Shown in pieces: positions 8,462-17,866 of a stretch of 64,000 nt of DNA (positions are counted from its first letter, which is position 1; every line of letters begins with the position of its first letter). A program made the position numbers and the translations under genes. Under the pieces are notes generated by a model that was not told where the DNA came from, ran no database searches, and saw only the letters and a list, made by a program, of their open reading frames with translations. Source of the DNA: Rhodobacteraceae bacterium IMCC1335 (lineage in GTDB: Bacteria > Pseudomonadota > Alphaproteobacteria > Rhodobacterales > Rhodobacteraceae); NCBI GenBank assembly GCA_039640495.1, contig CP046864.1:372001-436000 (forward strand). The letters are read 5' to 3'.

Positions 8462-9604
8462 ATGGTATCTCAGATTGCTCACAACTCACAAACATCAATG
8501 GTCGAAGTAAAAACCGGTCTCTCGCTGTATACCGTCCAACTCGGTAACCCAGATGGCGCACCGATGCTGGTCCTGCACGCCGGCTGGGGACCAGCGGACA
8601 ATGAAGAGCACAGGTTAGATATTTTGAGCGAAGAGATACGTTCTAAGTTTCGAATAATCTACTTTCATCAACGCGGGTGGGGACGGTCGAAAATTGAAGA
8701 GGTTACTGGGACCGATACCTCCACTGGCATCGACGCAAACATCGACGATTGTGAAGTGTTAAGGCAGCATTTTGGTATCGACAAATGGGCAGTTGTTTAT
8801 GGCGGTTCGAATGGCGCTACTCTAGGCTTGGCGTATGCCGCCAAATATTTTGGGAGTGCTGTTTCCGGTTTGGTATTGCGCGGATTGTGGCTGATTCGGG
8901 AGCAGGATTTGGACCACGACTATGGGGACGGTAAAAACGGCAAGGGAAAGTATTATCCTGCGCAGTGGCGCCGATTCATCGGGCATGTTGGGTACAAGAC
9001 ACGAGCTGATTTGGAAAGATTGGAAAGATCTGAAAATCCTGGGTTAGAACTCGTAAACAAATATTGGGAGTTGATGACAGGCGACAGCCCAGAAAAAAGT
9101 CGAAAAGCAGCGGTAAGCTGGTTGAAGTGGGATGCTCTGGGCGCAACTGTAGGTGCCGACAATGCTAATTCCCCCGCAACCAGTATCGAGCTACTGACTT
9201 CAGATGAGGATATCGTTAGGTTGGGTTTGACCTTTTACAAGAGTTTGAATTCGCATGCGTCTTCAATTAACTCGAAAAACTTTCTGGAGACAGTAGTTGC
9301 GAAAATCAACGGAAATGGTGAGCGTGTTATTGAAAGTCGCGAGGAACTTGTTCGCTCTTTACGGAAAAAAATAAGATTGATCACAGGCGAATTCGACATG
9401 CTCTGCCCCCCCGCTTTTGCCTACGAAGTTATCGAAAAGCTATTAGAGAGCGAAGCAGATACGGACGAGCGAACTGAAAGTGAAAGTTTTGCGCTGAAGA
9501 AAACATGTCAGATTGTAAAGGGAGCTTCCCATACTCAATACGACCCGGGCATGCCCGACGCTATTCAGAAAGCGATGCTCGAAATTGCGTTTGGTGAGCA
9601 ATAG
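8462..9604 (+). CDS. Alpha/beta hydrolase of the proline iminopeptidase (S33) type
   Basis: About 380 residues from the ATG at 8462 (AGGA upstream). The fold is clear: 'MLVLHAGWGPADN' at the oxyanion loop (the family's HGGPG is changed to HAGWG), 'IIYFHQRGWGRS', then the nucleophile elbow 'VVYGGSNGATLGLAYA' with catalytic Ser in GGSNG. 'RLITGEFDMLCPP' carries the Asp and 'VKGASHTQYDPGM' the His. It would be a cytoplasmic hydrolase releasing N-terminal residues or hydrolysing small esters or amides; the altered oxyanion loop makes a plain proline iminopeptidase role doubtful. It is the first gene inside the island, convergent with and overlapping the 3' end of the next gene by 40 bp. Confidence 0.75.
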   Translation: MVSQIAHNSQTSMVEVKTGLSLYTVQLGNPDGAPMLVLHAGWGPADNEEHRLDILSEEIRSKFRIIYFHQRGWGRSKIEEVTGTDTSTGIDANIDDCEVLRQHFGIDKWAVVYGGSNGATLGLAYAAKYFGSAVSGLVLRGLWLIREQDLDHDYGDGKNGKGKYYPAQWRRFIGHVGYKTRADLERLERSENPGLELVNKYWELMTGDSPEKSRKAAVSWLKWDALGATVGADNANSPATSIELLTSDEDIVRLGLTFYKSLNSHASSINSKNFLETVVAKINGNGERVIESREELVRSLRKKIRLITGEFDMLCPPAFAYEVIEKLLESEADTDERTESESFALKKTCQIVKGASHTQYDPGMPDAIQKAMLEIAFGEQ

Positions 9605-10155
9605 TGAATACGAGTATCAAAGATTAAGCTCTCTGTATTTCCAGGCTCTGTCATTGTTTTCCCATTCCAAACAGGAATGCTTAAACCTGGCTCAGCCGTG
9701 GGATTACTTGTTAGCGCATCCATAAGCGATTTTAGTTTTTCTTTGGGCAATTCATATTTTGGGAAAGTCGAACGGATTAACGTAAAAACTATGGGCTGAA
9801 GATCGAATTTTGTTATTGGCTTTTCAAGTTTCGCAAGCTCGAAAAAATTCATTTCGCGCTTTACAAACTTTGCAGCGACAAACCTTAAGATCTCTATATC
9901 AGTTGGGATAATTTCATCACCATTCTCATCGAGCGGCGAAAATACCTCACTGCCATCAAAGGGGTAGTTCCACAGACCTTGCTTTTGACGTTGTTCTAAA
10001 ATTGCAAATTCAGGACTATTTTCAGCCGCTTCTAATCCAAGCAGTTCCAGCTCTTCTTCGGTATGCTCTCGGCCAATTGTTTCCTGTACCGCCGCCTTAA
10101 TGAGATCATCTTCTATTCCAGTCAGGCTGAAGTTAGTTTTCTCTTTTTCACCCAT
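9565..10155 (-). CDS. Hypothetical protein, 196 residues
   Basis: Not recognised. The protein is acidic and probably soluble: 'LTGIEDDLIKAAVQETIGREHTEEELELLGLEAAE' near the N-terminus looks helical, followed by 'ILRFVAAKFVKREMNFFELAKLEKPI'. No signal peptide or membrane segment. AAAGG seven bases before the ATG supports the start. Its last 40 bases overlap the end of the convergent hydrolase gene, so the C-terminal 13 or so residues ('HYCSPNAISSIAF') may have been acquired by read-through after loss of the original stop. Confidence 0.55.
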   Translation of the reverse strand: MGEKEKTNFSLTGIEDDLIKAAVQETIGREHTEEELELLGLEAAENSPEFAILEQRQKQGLWNYPFDGSEVFSPLDENGDEIIPTDIEILRFVAAKFVKREMNFFELAKLEKPITKFDLQPIVFTLIRSTFPKYELPKEKLKSLMDALTSNPTAEPGLSIPVWNGKTMTEPGNTESLIFDTRIHYCSPNAISSIAF

Positions 10156-10252
10156 TCACAGCCTTTTAGCTCTATAAGCTCTAAAGTATCACTTTGAATG
10201 ATGCATCAGGACATCGCGTTCATCAAGTCCGGGTTTTTCAACTGACGCAAAG

Positions 10253-10287
10253 CTAAAAAAAACCTCCACCGAAGAAAGGGGGGAGGC
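10253..10287 (-). terminator. Rho-independent terminator for leftward transcription
   Basis: On the minus strand an AGCCTCCCCC...GGTGGAGG hairpin (seven of eight pairs) is followed by a run of eight T. It stands just upstream of the 196-residue gene and downstream of a stretch with no clear gene, so it may be left from a lost gene. Confidence 0.65.
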
Positions 10288-10972
10288 TATTTTGGATTAT
10301 GCATCAACATTTACAAGGCAATTGGCACGCTTTACGCAAAGCAGACATTTAATCGCATTCCGACGAATGACTGCTAGGAGCCCAGACCGCTCAATTGCTG
10401 CAACATTCGCCAAGGTCTGAACATCGCTACAAAACCGCCATTCGAAGCTGCGCTTTGCGTCAATTTTGAGATAGCTGGATTGATTCAGTTTTAAATTCAA
10501 TAGCTTAATTGGTGCCGTGTGCACTGTATGTGCAACGTGGAATGGCCTTTCGTCGCGTTCAGTCGGCTGTTTGATGGTTGTGCGAATTGGTGAGATTTGA
10601 AGAGCACCGGATCCATCGTGATGGAAGGGCTGCGCGAGGCTGATAGCAGGGCATGGGAATTTCTCCCGAGGCGCAGTGATCAAGGTTTGGCGATTTCCCG
10701 GTCGACTTGGGGAAGTGGGCAACAATGGCCTTAGCGCTCCGGTCTAGGACCATGTTTCGAAAATCGAGGGATCCAGCAAACACTGAAAGCCATTCGTAGC
10801 CTTCGTTTGCTTCTTCCCAGCTCAGTCATTGGCTCATGTCCGATAGCTGAGACCACAAAGAGATGACCGTCAAACTCAAAATGGGTCGTGAACCATCATC
10901 GGTGTCGCCTTTCGAACAGACACGCAAAGAGCACTGCGTACTTTTCCAGCCATACTTTTAGGCCCGTTAGAG
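10288..10972. other. Region without a supported gene, 685 bp
   Basis: Minus-strand open frames of 142 and 74 codons occur, but their composition (many Arg, Cys, His, Pro) is not gene-like. This may be a decayed gene ahead of the terminator at 10253-10287. Nothing was identified. Confidence 0.4.
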
Positions 10973-12226
10973 ATGTTTGAGCGTCGAATCCCTGAATGGC
11001 TACGTCATGCACCCGCACCATCAGTGCGGGGTTTTGCGACCCTTGCCGCATTTGAGGCAGTTGCACGTGGCCTCCTGATTTCCGTCTTTCCGGTTGCGAT
11101 GTATGACGCGCTCCAGGACGCGGTTCTGATCAGTTCGATTTACTTCGTGATCGGTATCATCTCATTGCTGACTGGGCTTCTAGTTCCCTTTCTCAATCGC
11201 TGGATAGCGAGGCGATGGATGTATGGCATCGGGGCGATGGCGTTCGTCATTGGATCGGGCCTTGCAACCTTGGGCTCTCCAGAGATGATCGTTCTGGGGC
11301 TTGTCCTGAATTCGCTTGCCACGGTCGTAACCTTTGTGTGTTTCAACGCCTATGTGCTGGATTACATCGCGCGGGTCGAGTTGGGGAAATGCGAAACGCT
11401 GCGCATGTTCTATTCGGCCCTTGGATGGACCGTTGGCCCTATGCTGGGCGTGCTGTTGTGGGAATGGTGGAAGCCCGCCCCGTTCGTGATTTCGGGCGTG
11501 GCGGCGGCTGCCATGCTGGGAGCGTTTATCTTTCTGCGGCTGGGGAACGGCAAACAGATCACCCGGGCGCAGAGTGCACCTGTCAATCCGCTGGCATTTC
11601 TAGGGCGTTTCTTGCGCCAACCCCGCCTGATCGCTGGTTGGCTCTTTGCGGTGATCCGCTCATGCGGTTGGTGGGCCTATGTTGTCTATCTGCCTATATT
11701 CGCCGTCGAGAATGGTCTAGGAGAAACGCTGGGCGGCACACTCTTGTCGATCACAAATGCTGGATTGTTCTTGTCGCCGGTGATGCTGAGATGGATGCAG
11801 AAACACTCCGTGCGCTGCACAGTTCAAACCGGCTTCATGGCCGTCGCCCTGCTGTTCTGTGCCGCCAGTCTGGTTTCTGTAGCCCCGTCTGCAACTGTCG
11901 GCATGCTCTTTGCCGGCAGTTTCTTTCTTATCCTCTTGGATATTTGTGCCGGACTGCCATTCCTTATGGCTGTTAAACCGTCGGAACGCACCGAAATGTC
12001 GGCCGTCTACTCGTCCTACCGGGATGTCTCCGGTATCCTGACACCAGGCGCGGCATGGCTGATCCTGTTGGCCGCCCCGATATCGGGCATTTTTGCCGCT
12101 GCAGGAGTGGCAAGCCTGCTGGCTTGGGGGATTGCCGGGCGGCTGCATCCGCGCTTGGGCGAAAACCGTATGAAGCCAGTGAAACCATTGCAAATTGAGC
12201 AGCGGATCCTTTTTCATGAGACCTGA
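10973..12226 (+). CDS. MFS transporter
   Basis: 417 residues, about 12 predicted membrane segments, the usual size for major facilitator proteins. Segments are visible at 'AVLISSIYFVIGIISLLTGLLV', 'WMYGIGAMAFVIGSGLATLG', 'MIVLGLVLNSLATVVTFVCF' and, in the second half, 'TVGMLFAGSFFLILLDICAG' and 'AAWLILLAAPISGIFAAAGV'. The loop 'LNRWIARRWMYGIG' resembles the basic loop between TM2 and TM3. Inner membrane; substrate unknown. GC is higher than in the flanking sequence, suggesting separate acquisition. Confidence 0.8.
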   Translation: MFERRIPEWLRHAPAPSVRGFATLAAFEAVARGLLISVFPVAMYDALQDAVLISSIYFVIGIISLLTGLLVPFLNRWIARRWMYGIGAMAFVIGSGLATLGSPEMIVLGLVLNSLATVVTFVCFNAYVLDYIARVELGKCETLRMFYSALGWTVGPMLGVLLWEWWKPAPFVISGVAAAAMLGAFIFLRLGNGKQITRAQSAPVNPLAFLGRFLRQPRLIAGWLFAVIRSCGWWAYVVYLPIFAVENGLGETLGGTLLSITNAGLFLSPVMLRWMQKHSVRCTVQTGFMAVALLFCAASLVSVAPSATVGMLFAGSFFLILLDICAGLPFLMAVKPSERTEMSAVYSSYRDVSGILTPGAAWLILLAAPISGIFAAAGVASLLAWGIAGRLHPRLGENRMKPVKPLQIEQRILFHET

Positions 12227-12419
12227 GGCCAGTCGCCAATTATGCCCTTTTCCTGATGCTAGCGGAATCGCTCCCTTCGACTTCCCTTGTCGCGCTCGAA
12301 AACAGCGAGGCTCGCGGAACGCCGATGCTGAAACGTGCGATGTCGCCGAAATAATCTTGACAAGATGCGGGTTCTAGCAACTGTCATTCTGGTAAGTCCT
12401 CAAAAGTAGAGAAAACCAA

Positions 12420-12620
12420 ATGCAGGTCAGTGTTCGCGACAACAACGTCGATCAAGCACTCAGAGTTTTGAAAAACAAGCTCCAGAGCGAAGGTGTTTTC
12501 CAGCAAATGAAGCTGAAGCAACACTTCGAAAAACCTTCTGAAAAAAAGGCACGAGAGAAAGCTGAAGCAATCCGCCGTGCCCGCAAACTGACGCGGAAAA
12601 AACTGGAACGCGAAACGTAA
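12420..12620 (+). CDS. rpsU: Ribosomal protein bS21
   Basis: 66 residues starting [20 protein letters not shown], with the conserved basic tail '[20 protein letters not shown]'. bS21 is a small-subunit protein near the anti-Shine-Dalgarno region and affects mRNA selection. Alphaproteobacteria normally have a chromosomal copy; this one is inside the island and so may be an extra paralogue. It is convergent with an Fe/2-oxoglutarate hydroxylase gene 16 bp away and 0.9 kb upstream of groESL. Confidence 0.93.
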   Translation: MQVSVRDNNVDQALRVLKNKLQSEGVFQQMKLKQHFEKPSEKKAREKAEAIRRARKLTRKKLERET

Positions 12621-12636
12621 CTCTACGTTCTTCTAT

Positions 12637-13185
12637 CTACCGAAACTTAGGGCCGTGCGCCCAGACGGTTAAAGAATGTCGGATCCCTCGTGACACATGC
12701 GTCACTTGATGCAGATGAAAACTTGGGAAAATAGTGATTGAGCCCTGCGTCCGGTTTGCGGCGATGATATGCGCGCCCGGCATAACTTCCAGATCACCGC
12801 CATCATAGCTTCCGGGCTTGGAAAGCTGCGCGACCAACGTCAGTTTTCGTTTTTGTGCCATTGGGCCATCACCGATGTCGGAATGCCATGTAAAATGACC
12901 GCCATCCGTGGCATCGTAGCTGGCAACCTGTGGGCTCTCGGCAAATTCTCTGAGATCAAAGTCGAACCAGTTTCGGTTTGAGGTTCTCACAACGTCGATA
13001 AGTCGCTCCATGACCCATGCCATGCCGTCTATCTCATCCAGCCAAACGAGCTGAGCGCGGCGCAGATTATGATCCCGGTTCTGGCCGACAAGCAAAGCTT
13101 CTCTCGCTGGAGCTGATGCCACGGCGTTGACGATTGCGCTGCATTCGGCAGGCGTAAATCCATCGTCAATAGAATGTACGTTCAC
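12637..13185 (-). CDS. PKHD-type Fe(II)/2-oxoglutarate hydroxylase
   Basis: 182 residues, a single jelly-roll domain of the prolyl-4-hydroxylase-like/PKHD group. The metal triad is present: 'FTWHSDIGD' gives the HxD pair, 'FHLHQVTHVSRGIRHSLTVW' the distal His and the Arg for 2-oxoglutarate. 'KLTLVAQLSKPGSYDGGDLEVMPG' is the typical middle strand. Such enzymes hydroxylate protein side chains or small molecules in the cytoplasm. The neighbour is rpsU; Fe/2OG enzymes that modify ribosomal proteins are known (YcfD on uL16), so bS21 is a possible substrate, but that is a guess from position. Confidence 0.82.
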   Translation of the reverse strand: MNVHSIDDGFTPAECSAIVNAVASAPAREALLVGQNRDHNLRRAQLVWLDEIDGMAWVMERLIDVVRTSNRNWFDFDLREFAESPQVASYDATDGGHFTWHSDIGDGPMAQKRKLTLVAQLSKPGSYDGGDLEVMPGAHIIAANRTQGSITIFPSFHLHQVTHVSRGIRHSLTVWAHGPKFR

Positions 13186-13460
13186 CTGCTAAGTTCCTTG
13201 TCCTGAATTGTACTCGACAATGTAGGTCATTTTGCACGCCATGCTTATCCATTTTCGACCAAAGCGCGGGAATACGAGCTAAATCCAAAGCAGTACCCTG
13301 CTCTTTGAGTGGGTAGAGATTGCTGGCGGCTGAAGAGGTGACGCCGGTCTGGAGCGGCTGCAGAGATCAATGTTCGGGCGCGCCCAATTCTCTGCTAGGC
13401 TCTAAAATACTTACGACTAGTCTATTGTAACCAACCTCAACGATATCCATCTCAGTCGTA

Positions 13461-13487
13461 TTGGCACTCTGGTGTGGCGAGTGCCAA
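13461..13487. promoter_or_regulatory. CIRCE operator (HrcA-binding site) of groESL
   Basis: TTGGCACTC-N9-GAGTGCCAA, a perfect 9-bp inverted repeat with the canonical 9-bp spacer, matching the CIRCE pattern TTAGCACTC-N9-GAGTGCTAA with one symmetric change. It lies 54 bp before the groES start, so repression by HrcA and heat induction are expected. Confidence 0.95.
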
Positions 13488-13540
13488 TCGGTTTCTAAGC
13501 ACGCCATCCACCCCCGTAAATCTTGAAAGGCAGCATACCT

Positions 13541-13828
13541 ATGTTATTTACTCCGCTCCACGACCGCGTTCTGGTTCGTCGCATTGAAAGTGACGAAAAG
13601 ACATCAGGCGGTCTGATTATCCCCGATACCGCCAAGGAAAAGCCGCAAGAAGGCGAAGTGGTATCTGTTGGTGCAGGTATAAAGGACGAAGCTGGCGCAC
13701 GTATCGCCATGGACGTCAAAGCCGGTGACAAGATTCTGTTCGGCAAATGGTCCGGATCAGAAATCAAGATCGACGGCGAAGAACTGATGATCATGAAGGA
13801 GAGCGATATTCTTGGCATTATGGTCTGA
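13541..13828 (+). CDS. groES: Co-chaperonin GroES
   Basis: 95 residues from the ATG at 13541 ([14 protein letters not shown]); an in-frame start 18 bp upstream is less likely. It contains the mobile loop '[20 protein letters not shown]' and the roof region, and forms the heptameric lid of GroEL. Behind a CIRCE element and 44 bp before groEL, so a standard groESL operon. Confidence 0.97.
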   Translation: MLFTPLHDRVLVRRIESDEKTSGGLIIPDTAKEKPQEGEVVSVGAGIKDEAGARIAMDVKAGDKILFGKWSGSEIKIDGEELMIMKESDILGIMV

Positions 13829-13851
13829 ACGACGCTGCAACTTTCACATAA

Positions 13852-15516
<1,665 letters not shown>

Positions 15517-15529
15517 ATCACGACCTACT

Positions 15530-15555
15530 GGCCCGCAGGTAAACGCTTGCGGGCC
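15530..15555 (+). terminator. Hairpin after groEL
   Basis: GGCCCGCA (15530-15537) pairs with TGCGGGCC (15548-15555), an 8-bp GC-rich stem with a 10-base loop, 13 bp after the groEL stop. There is no T run, so the terminator role is likely but not certain. Confidence 0.55.
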
Positions 15556-15589
15556 AACCTATGTCTTCAACGCACTGACGATTTTGAAG

Positions 15590-15865
15590 TCAATCCTGCT
15601 CAGGGACAGACCCAAGTCTTACTAAAAATGTAGGGTCTCCGACTTCGCCGGAATCGCTATCTTCTATCACCATATAGGCGTCGGCACCGACGCAATTTTC
15701 CGCGCGAAATTCCCGTTCTGCCCGCTCTTGAGCTTCATGAGGTGTAGAATACTGCAGCTGCTTGTCGATTTGTAGATTGCCTTGCTGTCCCCGCGCAGTC
15801 GTCTTGGCAATGTATGTCTGGCAGACATAGTGAGCCTTTGTCCCGGATTCTTCTGTTTCGCTCAT
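15590..15865 (-). CDS. Small hypothetical protein, 91 residues
   Basis: Starts MSETEESGTKAHYVCQTYIA at an ATG preceded by GGAAGG. The longer open frame upstream overlaps a different small gene and is not used. 'TPHEAQERAEREFRAENCVGADAYMVIEDSDSGEVGDPTFLVRLG' gives a helix followed by beta strands. No known domain recognised; an alphaproteobacterial small soluble protein is the best description. Convergent with groEL. Confidence 0.65.
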   Translation of the reverse strand: MSETEESGTKAHYVCQTYIAKTTARGQQGNLQIDKQLQYSTPHEAQERAEREFRAENCVGADAYMVIEDSDSGEVGDPTFLVRLGSVPEQD

Positions 15866-15984
15866 CGGGCCTTCCAAATCTAAATCATAGGCGTCTTGAG
15901 AAAAGTCTCGGACGCCGCCCGTGCCAAGGCGCGCAACTAAGCTAAGTTGAAGACCTCGGGCGAACGAAATCCGATAAGTTTTGG

Positions 15985-16122
15985 TTACTTCACTTTCTTG
16001 CCGCCAATCGCCAGAGGAGGTTTTCCGGCAAGGGAATTGGCTGTTGCAGACACTTTCGGCTTCTCTTGCTTGGGTTTTTTGGCTTCTTTGTTGCCACGCT
16101 TGCGGTTGTTGCCTTTGGCCAT
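15985..16122 (-). CDS. Small very basic protein (MAKGNNRKRGNKE type), 45 residues
   Basis: MAKGNNRKRGNKEAKKPKQE... ends GGKKVK. It is very rich in Lys, with an AAAGGA ribosome site before the ATG. I recognise it as a short conserved protein common in proteobacteria whose function is not known; its composition suggests binding to nucleic acid. The upstream in-frame extension is not gene-like. Confidence 0.7.
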   Translation of the reverse strand: MAKGNNRKRGNKEAKKPKQEKPKVSATANSLAGKPPLAIGGKKVK

Positions 16123-16222
16123 GAGAGATCCTTTCAATTGCAGCAATCCTGTGCCGGGATGGCAAAGGTAGTACTGAGCCGTGAACCGCGCGCCAAATTC
16201 ATGACGTGCAGTAATAGATACA

Positions 16223-17050
16223 TCAGACGCGAGCCTGGATGGCCGCTTCTTCCACAGCCTCGTCCAGCACCTTTTGCTGGCCACGGGATATGGTGGTGAC
16301 AGGGCTGCTGAACTTAGCATTTGCAGCGGCAAAGTCTATGGCTGTATCGATTTCAGTCCAGTCCAGACCGCTGATATCAAGAGCATGGAACTGCGTACCT
16401 TTGTCGACCAATTGCGCGTAAGCTGCCTCGTAATAATTCTGAAGGTTTCCACGTCTCTCCATCATTTTTAAAAGCTCTGCGAACAGCAGTGCACCCGTTT
16501 CGGCGCTAATCTTTTCAATGCCGATAGACTCACCCAAGGCGCGCTTGGGATCGACGGACTTACCAACCTCAATGACCTGCATCTGATCGTTTACGATGAC
16601 CTTAACTTCTTCGTCCTCAAGCGGAATGTTGCGGTCGATACACAAGATGTTTGCGTGGCTGGTGTCCAAAAGGCGGCGGAGAATTCTGACATCAAACACG
16701 ACGTCCGCATCAAATTTCACAAACTCTGCTGTACCAATCGCTTTGGCCGCCAGCATCAGGGAATAGCCTGTGTTCGTTTCGCGGTATCGATCATTGATCA
16801 CATAGGTGACGCGAATGCCGCGAAATGTCTTTTTAACAAATTTCTTAATTTCATCAGCCCGGTGCCCCAGAACCAGAACGAATTGCGACATTCCGCAGCT
16901 CAGGCAATTGCGGATCATGCGTTCAAGGATGACAGATCCGCCGACGGATAGAAGGCTTTTTGGATAAGTGTCGGTCAGTGGGCTAAGGCGCGAGCCAATA
17001 CCAGCGGCCAAAATAACGGCAAACGGCGCACGATATTTTTCATATTTCAT
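16223..17050 (-). CDS. Sugar-phosphate-type nucleotidyltransferase (PntC/IPCT-like)
   Basis: 275 residues. 'PFAVILAAGIGSRLSPLTDTYPKSLLSVGG' is the nucleotide-binding signature of NTP transferases, 'FVKFDADVVFD' holds the metal-binding Asp, and 'VGKSVDPKRALGESIGIEKIS' and 'LDWTEIDTAIDF' are typical of the enzymes that activate phospho- or phosphono-headgroups (aminoethylphosphonate or inositol-phosphate cytidylyltransferases). The expected reaction is CTP plus a headgroup phosph(on)ate giving a CMP-headgroup. It lies downstream, on the same strand, of a CDP-alcohol phosphatidyltransferase and a PhnW-like aminotransferase, which fits a lipid-headgroup pathway. Confidence 0.78.
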   Translation of the reverse strand: MKYEKYRAPFAVILAAGIGSRLSPLTDTYPKSLLSVGGSVILERMIRNCLSCGMSQFVLVLGHRADEIKKFVKKTFRGIRVTYVINDRYRETNTGYSLMLAAKAIGTAEFVKFDADVVFDVRILRRLLDTSHANILCIDRNIPLEDEEVKVIVNDQMQVIEVGKSVDPKRALGESIGIEKISAETGALLFAELLKMMERRGNLQNYYEAAYAQLVDKGTQFHALDISGLDWTEIDTAIDFAAANAKFSSPVTTISRGQQKVLDEAVEEAAIQARV

Positions 17051-17086
17051 TATACTTGAATCCTATATAAGCCATATTGAAGCAGG

Positions 17087-17866
17087 CTATTTTTGCGTTG
17101 GAACCTTCAGATTTTCGTCAATGTTTTCTCCCCGAAGCCACGATTTGTAGAGGCCCCAAAACAATTGGCTTGCCGCAAACACCCAAAGCATAGGTATGAG
17201 TTGGTCAAAGATGAGTGCCGCAGACAGCATGAAGATGAATACGCCTTCGTCAAAGGCGAGCACCTTGCTTTGTTCTCGCCCGAGCCAGGCTATATTTGCC
17301 TTCAGATCAAATCCTGGCCCTGCGGTGGGCTGTACTTGTTTCATTTGCGCGATCTGAGCAGGATAATCCGGGTTGCGTGCCGTTTCGATCTCTAACGCCA
17401 CGTATTTGGCGTAGCCACGCAATCCGTAGAACGCGATACCGAGTAGCGACAGAAAAACTGGTGTGACGCTGTTTGTCTGCGCAAATGCAGCAAAGCCTGC
17501 CGCCGCGAACCATAACGTGACCTGTATTTGATCGGTGATACGGTCGTAATAACTGCCGACTGGGGACGAAACCTTTCTATAGCGCGCCATCTGACCGTCC
17601 ATGCAATCCAGGACGTGGCTGATATGGATCAGGATGGCTGCCGCGATGAAACAAGCAGCCCCCCCGATCAGAATTGCAAAGGTTGCCGCGATAGCCACAA
17701 GGAACGAAGCCGCTGTGAGCCGGTTCGGTGTAATCCAGGGGATGTCGACAGCGCCATAATTGACAGCGATAGCCAGTGGTGCCGTGACAAAGGACGACCA
17801 CCATTCGTCATCGCGGGTCTTGGTCGCCCAGAGCCGTTTGAGCTTATCGTTCAAAATACCACCCAC
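17087..17866 (-). CDS. CDP-alcohol phosphatidyltransferase family protein
   Basis: 259 residues, integral membrane, about six segments. The family signature is complete: Asp87-xx-Asp90-Gly91-xx-Ala94-Arg95-x8-Gly104-xxx-Asp108-xxx-Asp112 (in 'LDCMDGQMARYRK' and 'VGSYYDRITD'). It transfers an alcohol or phosphonate headgroup to or from a CMP-activated partner at the inner membrane. Its start overlaps the end of the upstream aminotransferase gene by 16 bp, so the two are translationally coupled. Together with the nucleotidyltransferase it would place an activated headgroup on diacylglycerol. Confidence 0.85.
   Translation of the reverse strand: MGGILNDKLKRLWATKTRDDEWWSSFVTAPLAIAVNYGAVDIPWITPNRLTAASFLVAIAATFAILIGGAACFIAAAILIHISHVLDCMDGQMARYRKVSSPVGSYYDRITDQIQVTLWFAAAGFAAFAQTNSVTPVFLSLLGIAFYGLRGYAKYVALEIETARNPDYPAQIAQMKQVQPTAGPGFDLKANIAWLGREQSKVLAFDEGVFIFMLSAALIFDQLIPMLWVFAASQLFWGLYKSWLRGENIDENLKVPTQK

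Noticed and set aside
10297..10725. 142-codon minus-strand frame ahead of a terminator
   Set aside because: The terminator is suggestive, but the residue mix (many Arg, Cys, His) and lack of any motif do not support a gene; described only as a possible remnant.
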